51,690 nt of DNA. Source: Chloroflexota bacterium. Its GTDB lineage: Bacteria; Chloroflexota; Anaerolineae; JAAEKA01. Positions 34,691-43,249 of the stretch are shown here, one piece after another (position 1 is the first letter of the stretch; the number at the start of each line of letters is the position of its first letter). Location: positions 1 to 51,690 of the forward strand of contig JAYELL010000015.1 of NCBI GenBank assembly GCA_034717495.1, in the 5' to 3' direction. The notes beneath the pieces were generated by a model, which saw nothing but the letters and a program-made list of their open reading frames with translations, made no database searches and had not been told where the DNA came from. Position numbers and translations under genes: made by a program.

Positions 34691-36130
34691 ATGAAACGAG
34701 CTCTTTTTCAATATGAGATGGTTCGCAGCGAGCTGGAGGAAATCGTCGGGGCACCTTTTGTCTCGGTGGATGAGAGCGATCGGTTGGTGTATTCGACCGA
34801 TTGGTCCTGGATGCCACAGATGTGGCTCGATCGGGGCGAACCGCTGCCAACCCCCGATTACATCGTTCATCCTGGTTCCCCCGGGGAAATCTCGGAGATT
34901 ATGGATATCGCCAATAAATACCGCATCCCGGTTGTGCCATGGGGTGGCGGTTCCGGTACCCAGGGGGGAGCTTTGCCGATATTCGGGGGAATCCTGCTGG
35001 ACACCAAACGACTGGACAAGATCATTGAGATCGATGAAAAATCGTTGACTGTCACCGCCCAGGCGGGCATCATCGGCCAGCAACTGGAGTGGGCATTGAA
35101 TGAAAAGGGTCTCTTTTTGGCCCACTATGCGGCCGCTTCCCGCTGCGCAACTCTGGGTGGCTATCTGGCGCCACGGGGCACAGGCACCATCAGCACCAAG
35201 TATGGCAAGGCGGAAGATCTGGTCCTGAGCATGGAGATCGTACTGCCGACAGGCGAGATCATTCGAACGCCCCAGGTGCCTCAACACGCTGCCGGACCGG
35301 ACTGGCCTCCTCTATTCCTCGGGGCAGAGGGCACTTTCGGCGTAATCACCGAGGCCACCATGCAGGTGGAGTACATTCCCGAGGCTCGCCTTTTGCGTGG
35401 TATTCTCTTCGATGATTTGAGTAAGGCTCTGGAGGCAGGACGGCGCATGATGACAAGGCGATTGCACCCCTTTGTCATTCGCCTGTACGATCCAGCCTCG
35501 ACTGCCAGCCGGATCAAAAAGATCCTCGGCTACGAGTACGACGGGGCATACATGGTATTGGGTTTCGACGGAGATCCCGATATCGCCGCGCTCGAAGAAC
35601 AGAAGGCACTGGAGATCTGCAAGGACCTGGACGGACGGGACCTGGGTCGTGAGCCGGGTGAGGCCTGGTGGGAACACCGCTATGACTTTTACTACCCACC
35701 GATCAATCTGAAGCTGCCGTGGATGTACGGAACCACCGAGACGATCACAACCTACGACAAGATCGAGGATCTTTACTGGGCGGAAAAGCGGGCGGTCGAA
35801 CAGGGTTTTTCCGACTGGAACGTCAGGTTTATCGGCCACTTTTCCCACTGGTTCCACTGGGGTGTGATGCTCTACTGCCGCTTCATCATAGAAGATCCTC
35901 CCGAGGATGCCCAGGAAGCGCTTCGTTTACACAACCGGGTGTGGAATGTGGCTATGCAGACAGTGATCGCCAACGGCGGTATGATCAATGAGCATCACGG
36001 GGTTGGCTTGAAATTGAGCAGATATATGCGCAAGCAGTATGGCGATGCCTGGCCCTTCCTGCAACGCATTAAGTCCACCATCGATCCCAACGGGATCATG
36101 AATCCCGGCAAGGTGGGCTTTGGCTTCTGA
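34691..36130 (+). CDS. FAD-dependent oxidase/dehydrogenase, GlcD/AGPS type
   Basis: The 479-aa flavoprotein is of the vanillyl-alcohol-oxidase fold. The FAD-binding PCMH domain spans about 45-225 (VVPWGGGSGTQGGALP, RCATLGGYLAPRGTGTISTKYGKAEDLV, LGAEGTFGVITEATM). The FAD-oxidase C-terminal domain ends in NGGMINEHHGVGLKLSRYM...IKSTIDPNGIMNPGKVG, with the conserved histidines. Substrates in the family are 2-hydroxy acids (glycolate, D-lactate) or alkyl-DHAP. AAGGAG precedes the ATG. The next gene encodes an Fe-S subunit, as in glycolate oxidase (GlcD plus GlcF), so oxidation of a 2-hydroxy acid with electron transfer to the respiratory chain is the best guess. Confidence 0.88.
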   Translation: MKRALFQYEMVRSELEEIVGAPFVSVDESDRLVYSTDWSWMPQMWLDRGEPLPTPDYIVHPGSPGEISEIMDIANKYRIPVVPWGGGSGTQGGALPIFGGILLDTKRLDKIIEIDEKSLTVTAQAGIIGQQLEWALNEKGLFLAHYAAASRCATLGGYLAPRGTGTISTKYGKAEDLVLSMEIVLPTGEIIRTPQVPQHAAGPDWPPLFLGAEGTFGVITEATMQVEYIPEARLLRGILFDDLSKALEAGRRMMTRRLHPFVIRLYDPASTASRIKKILGYEYDGAYMVLGFDGDPDIAALEEQKALEICKDLDGRDLGREPGEAWWEHRYDFYYPPINLKLPWMYGTTETITTYDKIEDLYWAEKRAVEQGFSDWNVRFIGHFSHWFHWGVMLYCRFIIEDPPEDAQEALRLHNRVWNVAMQTVIANGGMINEHHGVGLKLSRYMRKQYGDAWPFLQRIKSTIDPNGIMNPGKVGFGF

Positions 36131-36175
36131 TCTGGTCCGGACCGTTGTTCGTGTTTCGTATGTGAGGAACGTTGT

Positions 36176-37285
36176 ATGTCACCTGAGAACATTCTCCTGA
36201 CTGCCGACAATTGCAGATACTGCCTGATGTGTCGACATGTTTGCCCGGTCGCCCACGTTACCCGCCTGGAGACTCTCACTCCCCATGGATGGGGGTTGTT
36301 GATTTCCTCGGAGAGGCGGGGACTCATCTCGTGGAACGAGAGTTCCGTTGATCGGCTCTATTCCTGTGCCGACTGTGGTACCTGCCGCGCCCACTGTGTA
36401 ACCGATCAACCGTTGCCCTATGCTATCGCAGTAGCCCGAGCCCAGGTTGTCGATCAGCGGAAGGCGCCTGAGACAGCTTATGCCGTCGACGAATCCCTGC
36501 GCGCATGGGGCAATCCCTATCGGGAACAGCTCCCCGAGCCTGTTTCAGGCCTGGGAGATGTGGCGCTGTTCGTCGGGGATGATGCCTGCTGGCAACGACC
36601 CGATGTGCTGGACGCCGCGTTGCTGCTCTTGAAAGGGGTGGGGATAGAACCGGTGCTGGTGGGCGTGGGCCGAAACAGCGGCTATCTTGCCAGCTCGCTG
36701 GGATTTCCTGAAACGGCGCGCCAACTGGCGGCCGCCAACCTGGCTGACATCAGAGCCAGTGATGCTCATAAACTCCTGGTGCTGACGCCCGGCGATTACT
36801 ACGCCTTTTCTCAGCTATACGAGGAACGGCTGGGAATCGATTGGCCTCGCTCTGTGATCGTGGAGGAAGTGACGAATTTCCTGGCCGAGGAACTGGCCCT
36901 GGGACACCTGGCCTTTCGCAGATCCGCAGAATCCCCACCCTATGCCTACGTTGATCCGCCGCATTCGTTGCGCGTGCCCGACCGCCATGATGCGCCAAGA
37001 AAGCTGCTGACGGCCATCATGCCCGACAATCGGCGCGAACTGTTCTGGCGGCGGGACCGGGCACACCCGGTGGGCAGCAGTTCCCTTCAATATGTCCAAC
37101 CGGATATCGCGACCGACCTGACCTACGCCCGGCTTGGCGATGCCAATGCGGTCGGCGCCGAACTGATCATTACCGAGGACCCCGGCGCTTTACACGCCCT
37201 GGACACCCATGCAGCCCGCTTCCGCCTGCGGGCGCAGGGCCTTTACGAGTTGCTGGCTGCTCATCTTGGCTCAGAAACTGTTTGA
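36176..37285 (+). CDS. Iron-sulfur subunit, GlcF-like, with cysteine-less CCG domains
   Basis: The 369-aa protein has two intact 4Fe-4S motifs at the N-terminus: C13-x2-C16-x2-C19-x3-C23-P and C64-x2-C67-x2-C70-x3-C74. The remainder aligns by eye with two CCG domains of GlcF/HdrD-type proteins, but their cysteines are gone. The CCG word reads RNSG near 166-169, DPCH is DPPH (260-263), and CCGxGG is HPVGSSS (297-303). Only Cys138 remains in the whole C-terminal part. It likely passes electrons from the FAD subunit 45 bp upstream but cannot hold the usual non-cubane cluster. The stop codon lies within the left terminal repeat of the 37278-37406 element. Confidence 0.82.
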   Translation: MSPENILLTADNCRYCLMCRHVCPVAHVTRLETLTPHGWGLLISSERRGLISWNESSVDRLYSCADCGTCRAHCVTDQPLPYAIAVARAQVVDQRKAPETAYAVDESLRAWGNPYREQLPEPVSGLGDVALFVGDDACWQRPDVLDAALLLLKGVGIEPVLVGVGRNSGYLASSLGFPETARQLAAANLADIRASDAHKLLVLTPGDYYAFSQLYEERLGIDWPRSVIVEEVTNFLAEELALGHLAFRRSAESPPYAYVDPPHSLRVPDRHDAPRKLLTAIMPDNRRELFWRRDRAHPVGSSSLQYVQPDIATDLTYARLGDANAVGAELIITEDPGALHALDTHAARFRLRAQGLYELLAAHLGSETV

Positions 37286-37406
37286 AAGGCCTTGTCCATG
37301 GGCCTGTTGGGTCTTCAAGGTGTGCTTCGCGGCATCAGGCGGGTTTCCAGGCCTGAATTGCAGCTTTCGAGCGGCCTGGGGAGGCTTTCGACCCCTTTTC
37401 AAACAG
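37278..37406. mobile_element. 129-bp terminal-inverted-repeat element (MITE-like)
   Basis: CTGTTTGAAA (37278-37287) and TTTCAAACAG (37397-37406) are perfect 10-bp inverted termini. The interior has no gene. The left end supplies the TGA stop (37283-37285) of the Fe-S gene. No target-site duplication is evident. A long-range hairpin for RNA processing is the alternative reading. Confidence 0.5.
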
Positions 37407-37454
37407 CTACTGACAGACTCTTCAATTCGACGTAACTGAAACAGGAGGTATTCC

Positions 37455-38342
37455 ATGCATCTTTCAATGCACAACTGGATGAGGGCTGAGCCCCTCGAGG
37501 TCACCATACGACGGCTTGCCAGATATGGCTACGAAAGCATCGAGATTGGTGGCGAACCGGACAGGTATGACACGGCAGAGGTCCGCAAGCTGCTCAAGGA
37601 CAACGGCCTGCGCTGCTGGGGTTCAATCAGCTTGATGTTCGCCGGCCTGGACCTGTTGCAGGCCGATGCTCAAGGCCGGGCCAATACAGTGCAGTATCTC
37701 AAGGACTGCATCACCATGGTCAAGGAACTGGACGGGGAGCTCATGTCCATCGTGCCCTCCGAGGTCGGCAAGGTCAATGCCCAGGCCGATCCTGAGACCG
37801 AGTGGAATTGGGCCGTCGAGGGCTTGCGGGAAGTGAACGCCCATGCCAAAAAGGAAGGGGTTCGTATCGCCGTCGAGGCGCTCAACCGCTTTGAAACCAA
37901 CTTCATCAACCGTCACGATCAGGCGGTCCTGCTTGCGACGGAAGTGGGTGACAACTGCGGCGTATGTCTGGATTCCTTCCATATGAACATGGAAGAGGCC
38001 AACTTCCGCCAGGCGCTTCTCGATACAGGCGATTTGATCTGGGACTATCACGTGGCGGACAACAATCGCATGGCGTGCGGCATGGGTGCGCTCAACTGGC
38101 GGGACATCGTCGGCACCCTGAAGGAAATCGGCTACGATGGCGCTCTGACTGTCGAATTCGTGGCGCCATTGGATCGTACGCCTGCCAACCCGTACAAGAA
38201 CGCTACCGCTGCGGCCGAGTCGGAGTTGACCGAAGAACAGCTCAAGTTCATCGAGGACCATGGCAGTGGTGTCCTGTCGGAAGAATTCTACAGCTGGTTG
38301 GTGGAAGAGACGGCCAAGACACTGTTGCCTCTGATCAAGTAG
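37455..38342 (+). CDS. Ketose 3-epimerase-like TIM barrel (TIM 6)
   Basis: The 295-aa protein is of the D-tagatose 3-epimerase/hydroxypyruvate-isomerase-like fold. The probable ligands are Glu in VEALNRFETNFIN, Asp in CLDSFHMNMEE, His in DYHVADNNRMACGMGALNW and Glu in LTVEFVAP. It shares these words with TIM 3 (27985-28833), and with its longer C-terminus (EDHGSGVLSEEFYSWLVEETAKTLLPL) it is the larger of the two. AGGAGG lies just before the ATG. It stands between the Fe-S gene and the UPF0261 gene and is the sixth such barrel in the window. Substrate unknown. Confidence 0.8.
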   Translation: MHLSMHNWMRAEPLEVTIRRLARYGYESIEIGGEPDRYDTAEVRKLLKDNGLRCWGSISLMFAGLDLLQADAQGRANTVQYLKDCITMVKELDGELMSIVPSEVGKVNAQADPETEWNWAVEGLREVNAHAKKEGVRIAVEALNRFETNFINRHDQAVLLATEVGDNCGVCLDSFHMNMEEANFRQALLDTGDLIWDYHVADNNRMACGMGALNWRDIVGTLKEIGYDGALTVEFVAPLDRTPANPYKNATAAAESELTEEQLKFIEDHGSGVLSEEFYSWLVEETAKTLLPLIK

Positions 38343-38446
38343 TTGGCAGCCGCAAACACTGACTGAAACCGTCTTCCGACCATCTCGGGGACAGCTTCCA
38401 ACTGAAGTGGTAGGGTAAAATTGCATTTTGTCCAGGAAAGCTGCCG

Positions 38447-38465
38447 GGCAAGATGCAATCTTGCC
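38447..38465. promoter_or_regulatory. Perfect 19-bp inverted repeat upstream of the UPF0261 gene
   Basis: GGCAAGAT (38447-38454), spacer GCA, ATCTTGCC (38458-38465). No T tract follows, so an operator or leader hairpin is more likely than a terminator. It is 65 bp before the ATG of the UPF0261 gene, in a 187-bp gap with no other signal. Confidence 0.45.
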
Positions 38466-38529
38466 GTACAGTTAGTCCAGGCAAGGTGGCAAGAGCCCGG
38501 TTCTGGCTTGTCCGGGTTAGGGGTTGTCT

Positions 38530-39780
38530 ATGGGAAAAAACGTAGTAATCATCGGCACGCTGGATACAAAGGGACCGGAGATTGCTTACCTGCGGGACAG
38601 GATGCAGGATTTAGGCCTTTCCACGACTGTCATCGACTCAGGCATTCTTGGTGAACCGCTGGATATCATCCCGGATATCAGCCGCGCCGAGGCCGCGACT
38701 TACGGAGAGACGAACATCGACGCACTGCGCAACGCCGGTAGCCGGGGCAAAGCGGTTGAGGGAATGCGCGGGGCCCTCAAGGTGCTGGCCCGGGAGTTGT
38801 ATCGAGAGGGCAAGTTAAATGCCATCGTCAGCATGGGAGGTGCCGAAGGAGCCGTAATGGGTGCCGCAGCCATGATGGGTTTGCCGGTCGGGGTTCCCAA
38901 GGTGCTTGTGTCTCCCATCGCATCCGGAAAACACTACTTCGACCCGCTGGTTGGTACCAGTGACATCATGGTCGTTCACTCCATCGTGGACATCCTGGGA
39001 CTGAATCCGATTGCCACGACGGTGTTTGACAACGTGGCGGCGGCAGTTGCCGGGATGGTCGGGCATGGCCACGAGCTGTCGAAGCCGGGCGACGAGGACC
39101 GTTTTGTGGCAGTGACCATGCTGGGCAACACGACTCTTGCCGGCATGGCGATGAAGGAACGGCTCGCGGACCATGGCTATGAAGCGGTGATCTTCCACTC
39201 CAATGGGGTGGGTGGACCGGCCATGGAGGAATTGGCGGAAGCCGGTCAGTTTGTGGGGGTCATCGATCTTACCACCAACGAGACCTATGATCCCATGACC
39301 GGTGGCATCCACGATGGGGGCCCGGACCGGTTGAAGAGAGTCGGTCTGCTGGGTTTGCCCCAGGTAGTTGTGCCTGGCTGTATCGATTTCTCTGTTTTCC
39401 ATGCCGATGCCATCCCTCCCGAGCTGCAGGGCCGGCCCGTGTATGACCACAACCCTGAATACACCCTGGTGCGCGCCAGCCAGGAGGAGATGATGGCTCT
39501 TGGTGAACTCTTCGCCGAGCGACTGAACCTGGCAACCGGTCCAGTAATCGTCGCGGTGCCCACGCAGGGCTTATCGATTCCAAATGTGCCGGATGGACCC
39601 TTCTGGGATCCAGAGGCGGACCAGGCGTTTCTGAACACGCTAAAAGCATCCATTCGCGACGATATTCCCGTTCTCAGTTACGAGCGCCATGTCAACGACC
39701 CATCATTTGGTGTTGCGATGGCAGACCTCTTTGCAGATATGATGGCGTCCAAGGGCGCCAAGGAGTCCGAAAATGATTGA
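38530..39780 (+). CDS. UPF0261 / Tm-1-like ATP-binding domain protein
   Basis: The 416-aa protein belongs to the UPF0261 family, which is related to the N-terminal half of the plant Tm-1 resistance protein. Family words are IIGTLDTKGPEIAYLRD, DSGILGEP, IVSMGGAEGAVMGAAAMMGLPVGVPKVLVSPIASG and SDIMVVHSIVDILGLN. The Gly-rich GGAEG segment and the D-T-K start fit nucleotide binding. Biochemical function in bacteria is not settled; it often sits beside sugar-acid or oxalocrotonate-like genes. ATG 38530 is preferred over a TTG two codons upstream. Its last 8 bp overlap the creatininase-family gene, so the two are coupled. Confidence 0.85.
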   Translation: MGKNVVIIGTLDTKGPEIAYLRDRMQDLGLSTTVIDSGILGEPLDIIPDISRAEAATYGETNIDALRNAGSRGKAVEGMRGALKVLARELYREGKLNAIVSMGGAEGAVMGAAAMMGLPVGVPKVLVSPIASGKHYFDPLVGTSDIMVVHSIVDILGLNPIATTVFDNVAAAVAGMVGHGHELSKPGDEDRFVAVTMLGNTTLAGMAMKERLADHGYEAVIFHSNGVGGPAMEELAEAGQFVGVIDLTTNETYDPMTGGIHDGGPDRLKRVGLLGLPQVVVPGCIDFSVFHADAIPPELQGRPVYDHNPEYTLVRASQEEMMALGELFAERLNLATGPVIVAVPTQGLSIPNVPDGPFWDPEADQAFLNTLKASIRDDIPVLSYERHVNDPSFGVAMADLFADMMASKGAKESEND

Positions 39781-40702
39781 CGATCATAATTCGCAGAAAT
39801 ACCGCGACGTTCCCCATTTTACCGAGGGTGACCAGGACTTCCGCTCGAATTTCCTTTCATGGGATTTGGGCGACCTCTGTATCACCGATATCGAGACCTA
39901 TCTGGAGACCAAGGATACAATTTTGGTACCCATGGCGAGCCTGGAGCAGCATGGGCCCCATCTTCCCCTTTACACCGACACGGTGACGGCCTGGGAGATA
40001 TCCAAGCGTGTCTCGGAGATGATTGCCGTGCTGCACACGCCCCCGATCTGGACCGGTTATTCCCCTCAGCATATGCACAAACCGGGCCATGGACGCGGCA
40101 CGATTACACTGCGAAGTAGCACTTTGCTCAATCTGGTGCATGACGTGGCTCGAAGTTTGATCCACCATGGTTTCAACCGCATTATCTTCATCAACGGCCA
40201 TGGCTCCAATGTCAAGGTGATCGACCCGATCCTGCGAAAATTGAGGTACGACACCGGAGCGTTGATCAGTTTCGTCAAACCCTATATGGAAAACTATGTG
40301 GGGATACTCGATGGACTGATGGAGAATCCCTGGGATGAGACACCGGGCTGGCATGCCAGCGAGTTGGAAACCGCGCAGGACCTGGCCTGGAACGAGGGAT
40401 TGGTCAGGATGGACCGGGCCGCCTTCACTCGGGCTCACGTTCCGGAGTTCCTTCCCAGGTCCTTTGAAAAGAAGGATGGTATGCCCGATGTGGAATTCGA
40501 GGACTACAAGTATTTCACCTTTCCAATGGATCACCATGAATTCATCGAAAGTGGCGTGATCGGCAATCCCTTGCGTGCTACCAGGGAAAAGGGTGAGGAG
40601 TCCTTCCGGCGCCTGTCGGAACACGTAGCTCGTGGAGTCCTTGAACTGATGGAAGTGCCTGTCGAAGTCCATGACCGGGAATTCGTGGATAGGGTTTTCT
40701 AG
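39773..40702 (+). CDS. Creatininase-family amidohydrolase/lactonase
   Basis: This 309-aa cytosolic metallohydrolase is of the creatininase superfamily. Ligand words are LEQHGPHLPLYTDT (Glu, His, Asp), FINGHGSNVKVI (His) and GWHASELETA (Glu, and a His of the active site). These proteins hydrolyse creatinine-type cyclic amides or related lactam/lactone rings; several bacterial members serve formamidopyrimidine or other substrates. In this cluster, ring opening of a sugar lactone would fit, but this is only an inference. It starts within the UPF0261 gene (8-bp overlap) and ends 93 bp before the LarA gene. Confidence 0.85.
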   Translation: MIDDHNSQKYRDVPHFTEGDQDFRSNFLSWDLGDLCITDIETYLETKDTILVPMASLEQHGPHLPLYTDTVTAWEISKRVSEMIAVLHTPPIWTGYSPQHMHKPGHGRGTITLRSSTLLNLVHDVARSLIHHGFNRIIFINGHGSNVKVIDPILRKLRYDTGALISFVKPYMENYVGILDGLMENPWDETPGWHASELETAQDLAWNEGLVRMDRAAFTRAHVPEFLPRSFEKKDGMPDVEFEDYKYFTFPMDHHEFIESGVIGNPLRATREKGEESFRRLSEHVARGVLELMEVPVEVHDREFVDRVF

Positions 40703-40795
40703 GATGATGTTTTTAATCCACCCCCCCGCCCCGTGGGCAGCCCCCAGAGCGGCAGCGAAGGGCTTCCTACCTGGGAGAGGGGAGAGGAGAATGAC

Positions 40796-42088
40796 ATGCA
40801 GGTAAGATTGGCGTACGGTCGAGATGGGCTGAAGGTGACTTTGCCCGATGGGTGTGACATTATCAAGCCCAGGGCTACTTTGGGATTGCCCGACGAGCAG
40901 GCGGCATTGGTCGCAGCCCTGCGCGAACCGATCGATTCGCCGCCGCTGGCGGAGCTAGTCCAGCCGGGGGATAGAGTCGTCATCGTGCATACCGACATCA
41001 CCAGGGCGACTCCAAACGACCGGATCCTGCCGCCGGTCCTCGCCGAGCTTGAAGGGGCGGGAATCAGACGCGAGGAGATAACCCTGTTGAACGGTCTTGG
41101 TACCCACCGTCCCCAGACCGAGGCCGAGCTGCGGGCCATGTTAGGCGACTCAATCGTTGACAACTATCGTTGTCTGCAACATGATTGCTTCGATGACGCC
41201 AGTCTTGTTTCGCTGGGTACCACACAGCTGGGCCATCCGGTGCGCATCAACAGGGACTATCTGGCGGCCGATTTCAAGATATTGACCGGTTTCATCGAGC
41301 CCCACTTCTTCGCGGGCTTCAGCGGCGGCCCCAAGGCGATATTGCCATCCCTGGCCGGCACTGAAAGTGTCTTCTCCAACCACAGCGTCTCCATGGTTGC
41401 CGATCCCCGGGCTACCTGGGGTGTGATCGAGGGCAATCCCATCTGGCAGGAGATGCGGGAAGTGGCGTTGCGCACTGAGCCCGGTTTTTTGCTCAACGTG
41501 ACGCTCAATGCCCGTCACGAAATCAGCGGTGTATTCGCGGGAGAGCTGCTGGCGGCTCATGCCGCGGGCTGTGACTTCGTGCGGGCAAGTGCCATGATTC
41601 CGGTGTCACAGCCCTACGATATCGTAATCACAACCAACAGTGGTTATCCCCTCGACCAGAATCTGTACCAATCGGTGAAGGGAATGAGGGCCGCTGCCGA
41701 GATCGTTCGAGAGGGTGGCAGCATCATCGTGGCTGCCGCCTGCGAGGATGGTGTGCCGGATCACGGCCAGTACGCTTCCTTGCTGGCGCAGGTCGATTCG
41801 CCTCAGCAAGCGCTGGACCTGATATCCCAGCCAGGATTCCTGGAACACGACCAATGGCAGGTACAGATACAGGCACATATCCAACTGAAGGCGGATGTTT
41901 ACGTTTACAGCCAGGGCCTCACTGACGACCAGATCGAAAACGCCCTGTTTTTATCCTGTCATGACATTGAGGAAACGGTCGATGCATTGCATCAACGCTA
42001 TGGGCCGAATGCCCGCATCGCTGTGCTGCCAGAGGGACCTCAAACGGTGCCCTATCTCGAAGATAACAGTTCAGATCATCGGATCTGA
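40796..42088 (+). CDS. larA: Nickel-dependent lactate racemase family protein (LarA)
   Basis: This 430-aa protein is a LarA homologue. VVIVHTDITRATPNDRILPPVL is the typical early block. TLLNGLGTHRPQTEAEL follows, and GFIEPHFFAGFSGGPKAILPSLAG contains the Lys that in LarA holds the nickel-pincer cofactor. LarA racemises D/L-lactate or, in relatives, malate and sugar acids. The cofactor makers LarB, LarC and LarE are not in the window, so they must lie elsewhere. GAGGAG precedes ATG 40796; the 21 codons upstream are GC-rich leader text without family match. The stop is followed 3 bp later by the TauE gene. Confidence 0.88.
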   Translation: MQVRLAYGRDGLKVTLPDGCDIIKPRATLGLPDEQAALVAALREPIDSPPLAELVQPGDRVVIVHTDITRATPNDRILPPVLAELEGAGIRREEITLLNGLGTHRPQTEAELRAMLGDSIVDNYRCLQHDCFDDASLVSLGTTQLGHPVRINRDYLAADFKILTGFIEPHFFAGFSGGPKAILPSLAGTESVFSNHSVSMVADPRATWGVIEGNPIWQEMREVALRTEPGFLLNVTLNARHEISGVFAGELLAAHAAGCDFVRASAMIPVSQPYDIVITTNSGYPLDQNLYQSVKGMRAAAEIVREGGSIIVAAACEDGVPDHGQYASLLAQVDSPQQALDLISQPGFLEHDQWQVQIQAHIQLKADVYVYSQGLTDDQIENALFLSCHDIEETVDALHQRYGPNARIAVLPEGPQTVPYLEDNSSDHRI

Positions 42089-42091
42089 CCG

Positions 42092-42838
42092 GTGGAAGAG
42101 TCAACCGTTGTTATCCTCTTGATCGCCGCTGTTGCCTTTTTCATGATCGGTCTGGCGAAAGGTGGCCTGGGTGCCACGTCGGCAACATTGGCGATGCCGT
42201 TGCTTGCGCTGGTGATGCCGGTGAGTGTCGTTATCGGCATGATTCTGCCGGTCCTGATGTTGGCAGATATCATTGCTGTCGGTTTCCACTGGCGGCGATG
42301 GAGTAACAGGCTTCTGGTTCTACTCATTCCTGGTGCCCTGTCGGGTGTCATCCTGGGAACCTATTTCATCACCAACGTGCCACCGGACGTGTTGCGTACG
42401 GCGCTGGGCATCATCATCCTGTTGTTTGCCGCCTACAAGGTTTTCGAAAGCCGCATTTTGGGGCTGTTCACTTATCACCCTCGAAATTGGCACGGTGTAT
42501 TGGCAGGAAGCACTTCTGGGTTCATCTCTACCCTGGCGCATACCGGAGGACCTCCCATCGGCATCTACCTTCTGATGCAGGAGGTACCGCCTCGCACCTT
42601 TGTTGCCACATCGGCCATGTTTTTCATGATCCTGAATTGGATCAAGGTCCCCTTTTATTTCTACGCCGGTATTTTTGACCTGGAGCGCCTGCGCCAGATC
42701 ATCTGGATACTGCCCATGGTGCCGCTGGGTGTGTGGACAGGCAAGCAGATCGTCGTCAAGATTGATCCAAAGGTCTACGAACGGATCATCGTGGCGATCC
42801 TGTCTGTATCAGCCCTGCTGCTTATCTTCAAAGACTGA
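42092..42838 (+). CDS. TauE/SafE family sulfite/organic-anion exporter
   Basis: The 248-aa inner-membrane protein has about eight hydrophobic helices. The family start FFMIGLAKGGLGATSATLAMPLLALVMPV is the first TauE repeat. LAGSTSGFISTLAHTGGPPIGIYLLMQ is the second, with its conserved G-G-P-P. The start is GTG 42092, four bases after the LarA stop. TauE proteins export sulfite, sulfoacetate or other small anions, so the gene may release or take up an acid end product of this operon. It is the last gene before a long repeat region, and no T-tract terminator was found. Confidence 0.88.
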   Translation: MEESTVVILLIAAVAFFMIGLAKGGLGATSATLAMPLLALVMPVSVVIGMILPVLMLADIIAVGFHWRRWSNRLLVLLIPGALSGVILGTYFITNVPPDVLRTALGIIILLFAAYKVFESRILGLFTYHPRNWHGVLAGSTSGFISTLAHTGGPPIGIYLLMQEVPPRTFVATSAMFFMILNWIKVPFYFYAGIFDLERLRQIIWILPMVPLGVWTGKQIVVKIDPKVYERIIVAILSVSALLLIFKD

Positions 42839-42879
42839 GGAATCGGGATCAAATCGAGTTTCTGCCCTGTACATCCCGC

Positions 42880-43065
42880 GACCGCCGCGGGATGGATCAC
42901 CAGCTCACACCTCTCGGTGGCCTTACCTAGCTCTCGCACCGCTTGCTAGCGTCACGGTACGCCTGCTGGCGTGCTAGGCCGCACCGCTTGCTGCCTCTCG
43001 GCACGCCTACCTCTCGGATCGGTTGCTACCGTGCTGGCGTAGCGTGCTGGCGTGGCGTAGCGTAG
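42880..43065. repeat. Degenerate relative of the 24-bp unit repeat
   Basis: Words such as CCGCTTGCTAGCGT, CGCCTGCTGGCGTGCT, CCGCTTGCTGCC and CGTGCTGGCGTAGCG occur in irregular order. They resemble the CGCCTGCTGGCGTAGC units of the inverted element pair. No terminal repeats are recognised, so this is a diverged or rearranged copy. No gene. Confidence 0.6.
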
Positions 43066-43178
43066 CGTCGCAATGACAAAAGAGGGCCTGTCACTGCGAG
43101 GAGATCGAGCGACGGCAGCAACCGAGTAAAGGCTGCGGGAGCAATCCAGCGAGATCAACGTGGCAGTCTCATTCATAC
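43066..43178. repeat. Dispersed repeat of the GTCATTGCGAG type
   Basis: The stretch runs TCGCAATGACA, then GTCACTGCGAGGAG...CGAGCGACGGCAGCAA and GGGAGCAATCC. This is the vocabulary of a dispersed intergenic repeat known from many bacterial genomes (CATTGCGAGGAGCGAAGCGACGAAGCAATC-like). Its function is unknown. No gene is supported. Confidence 0.6.
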
Positions 43179-43249
43179 TTGAGGAAACCGGGTCGCGAAG
43201 AGGGTCTGAGTTTGCTGCTTAGAAACTTGCGATTTCCGGACCGACCGTG

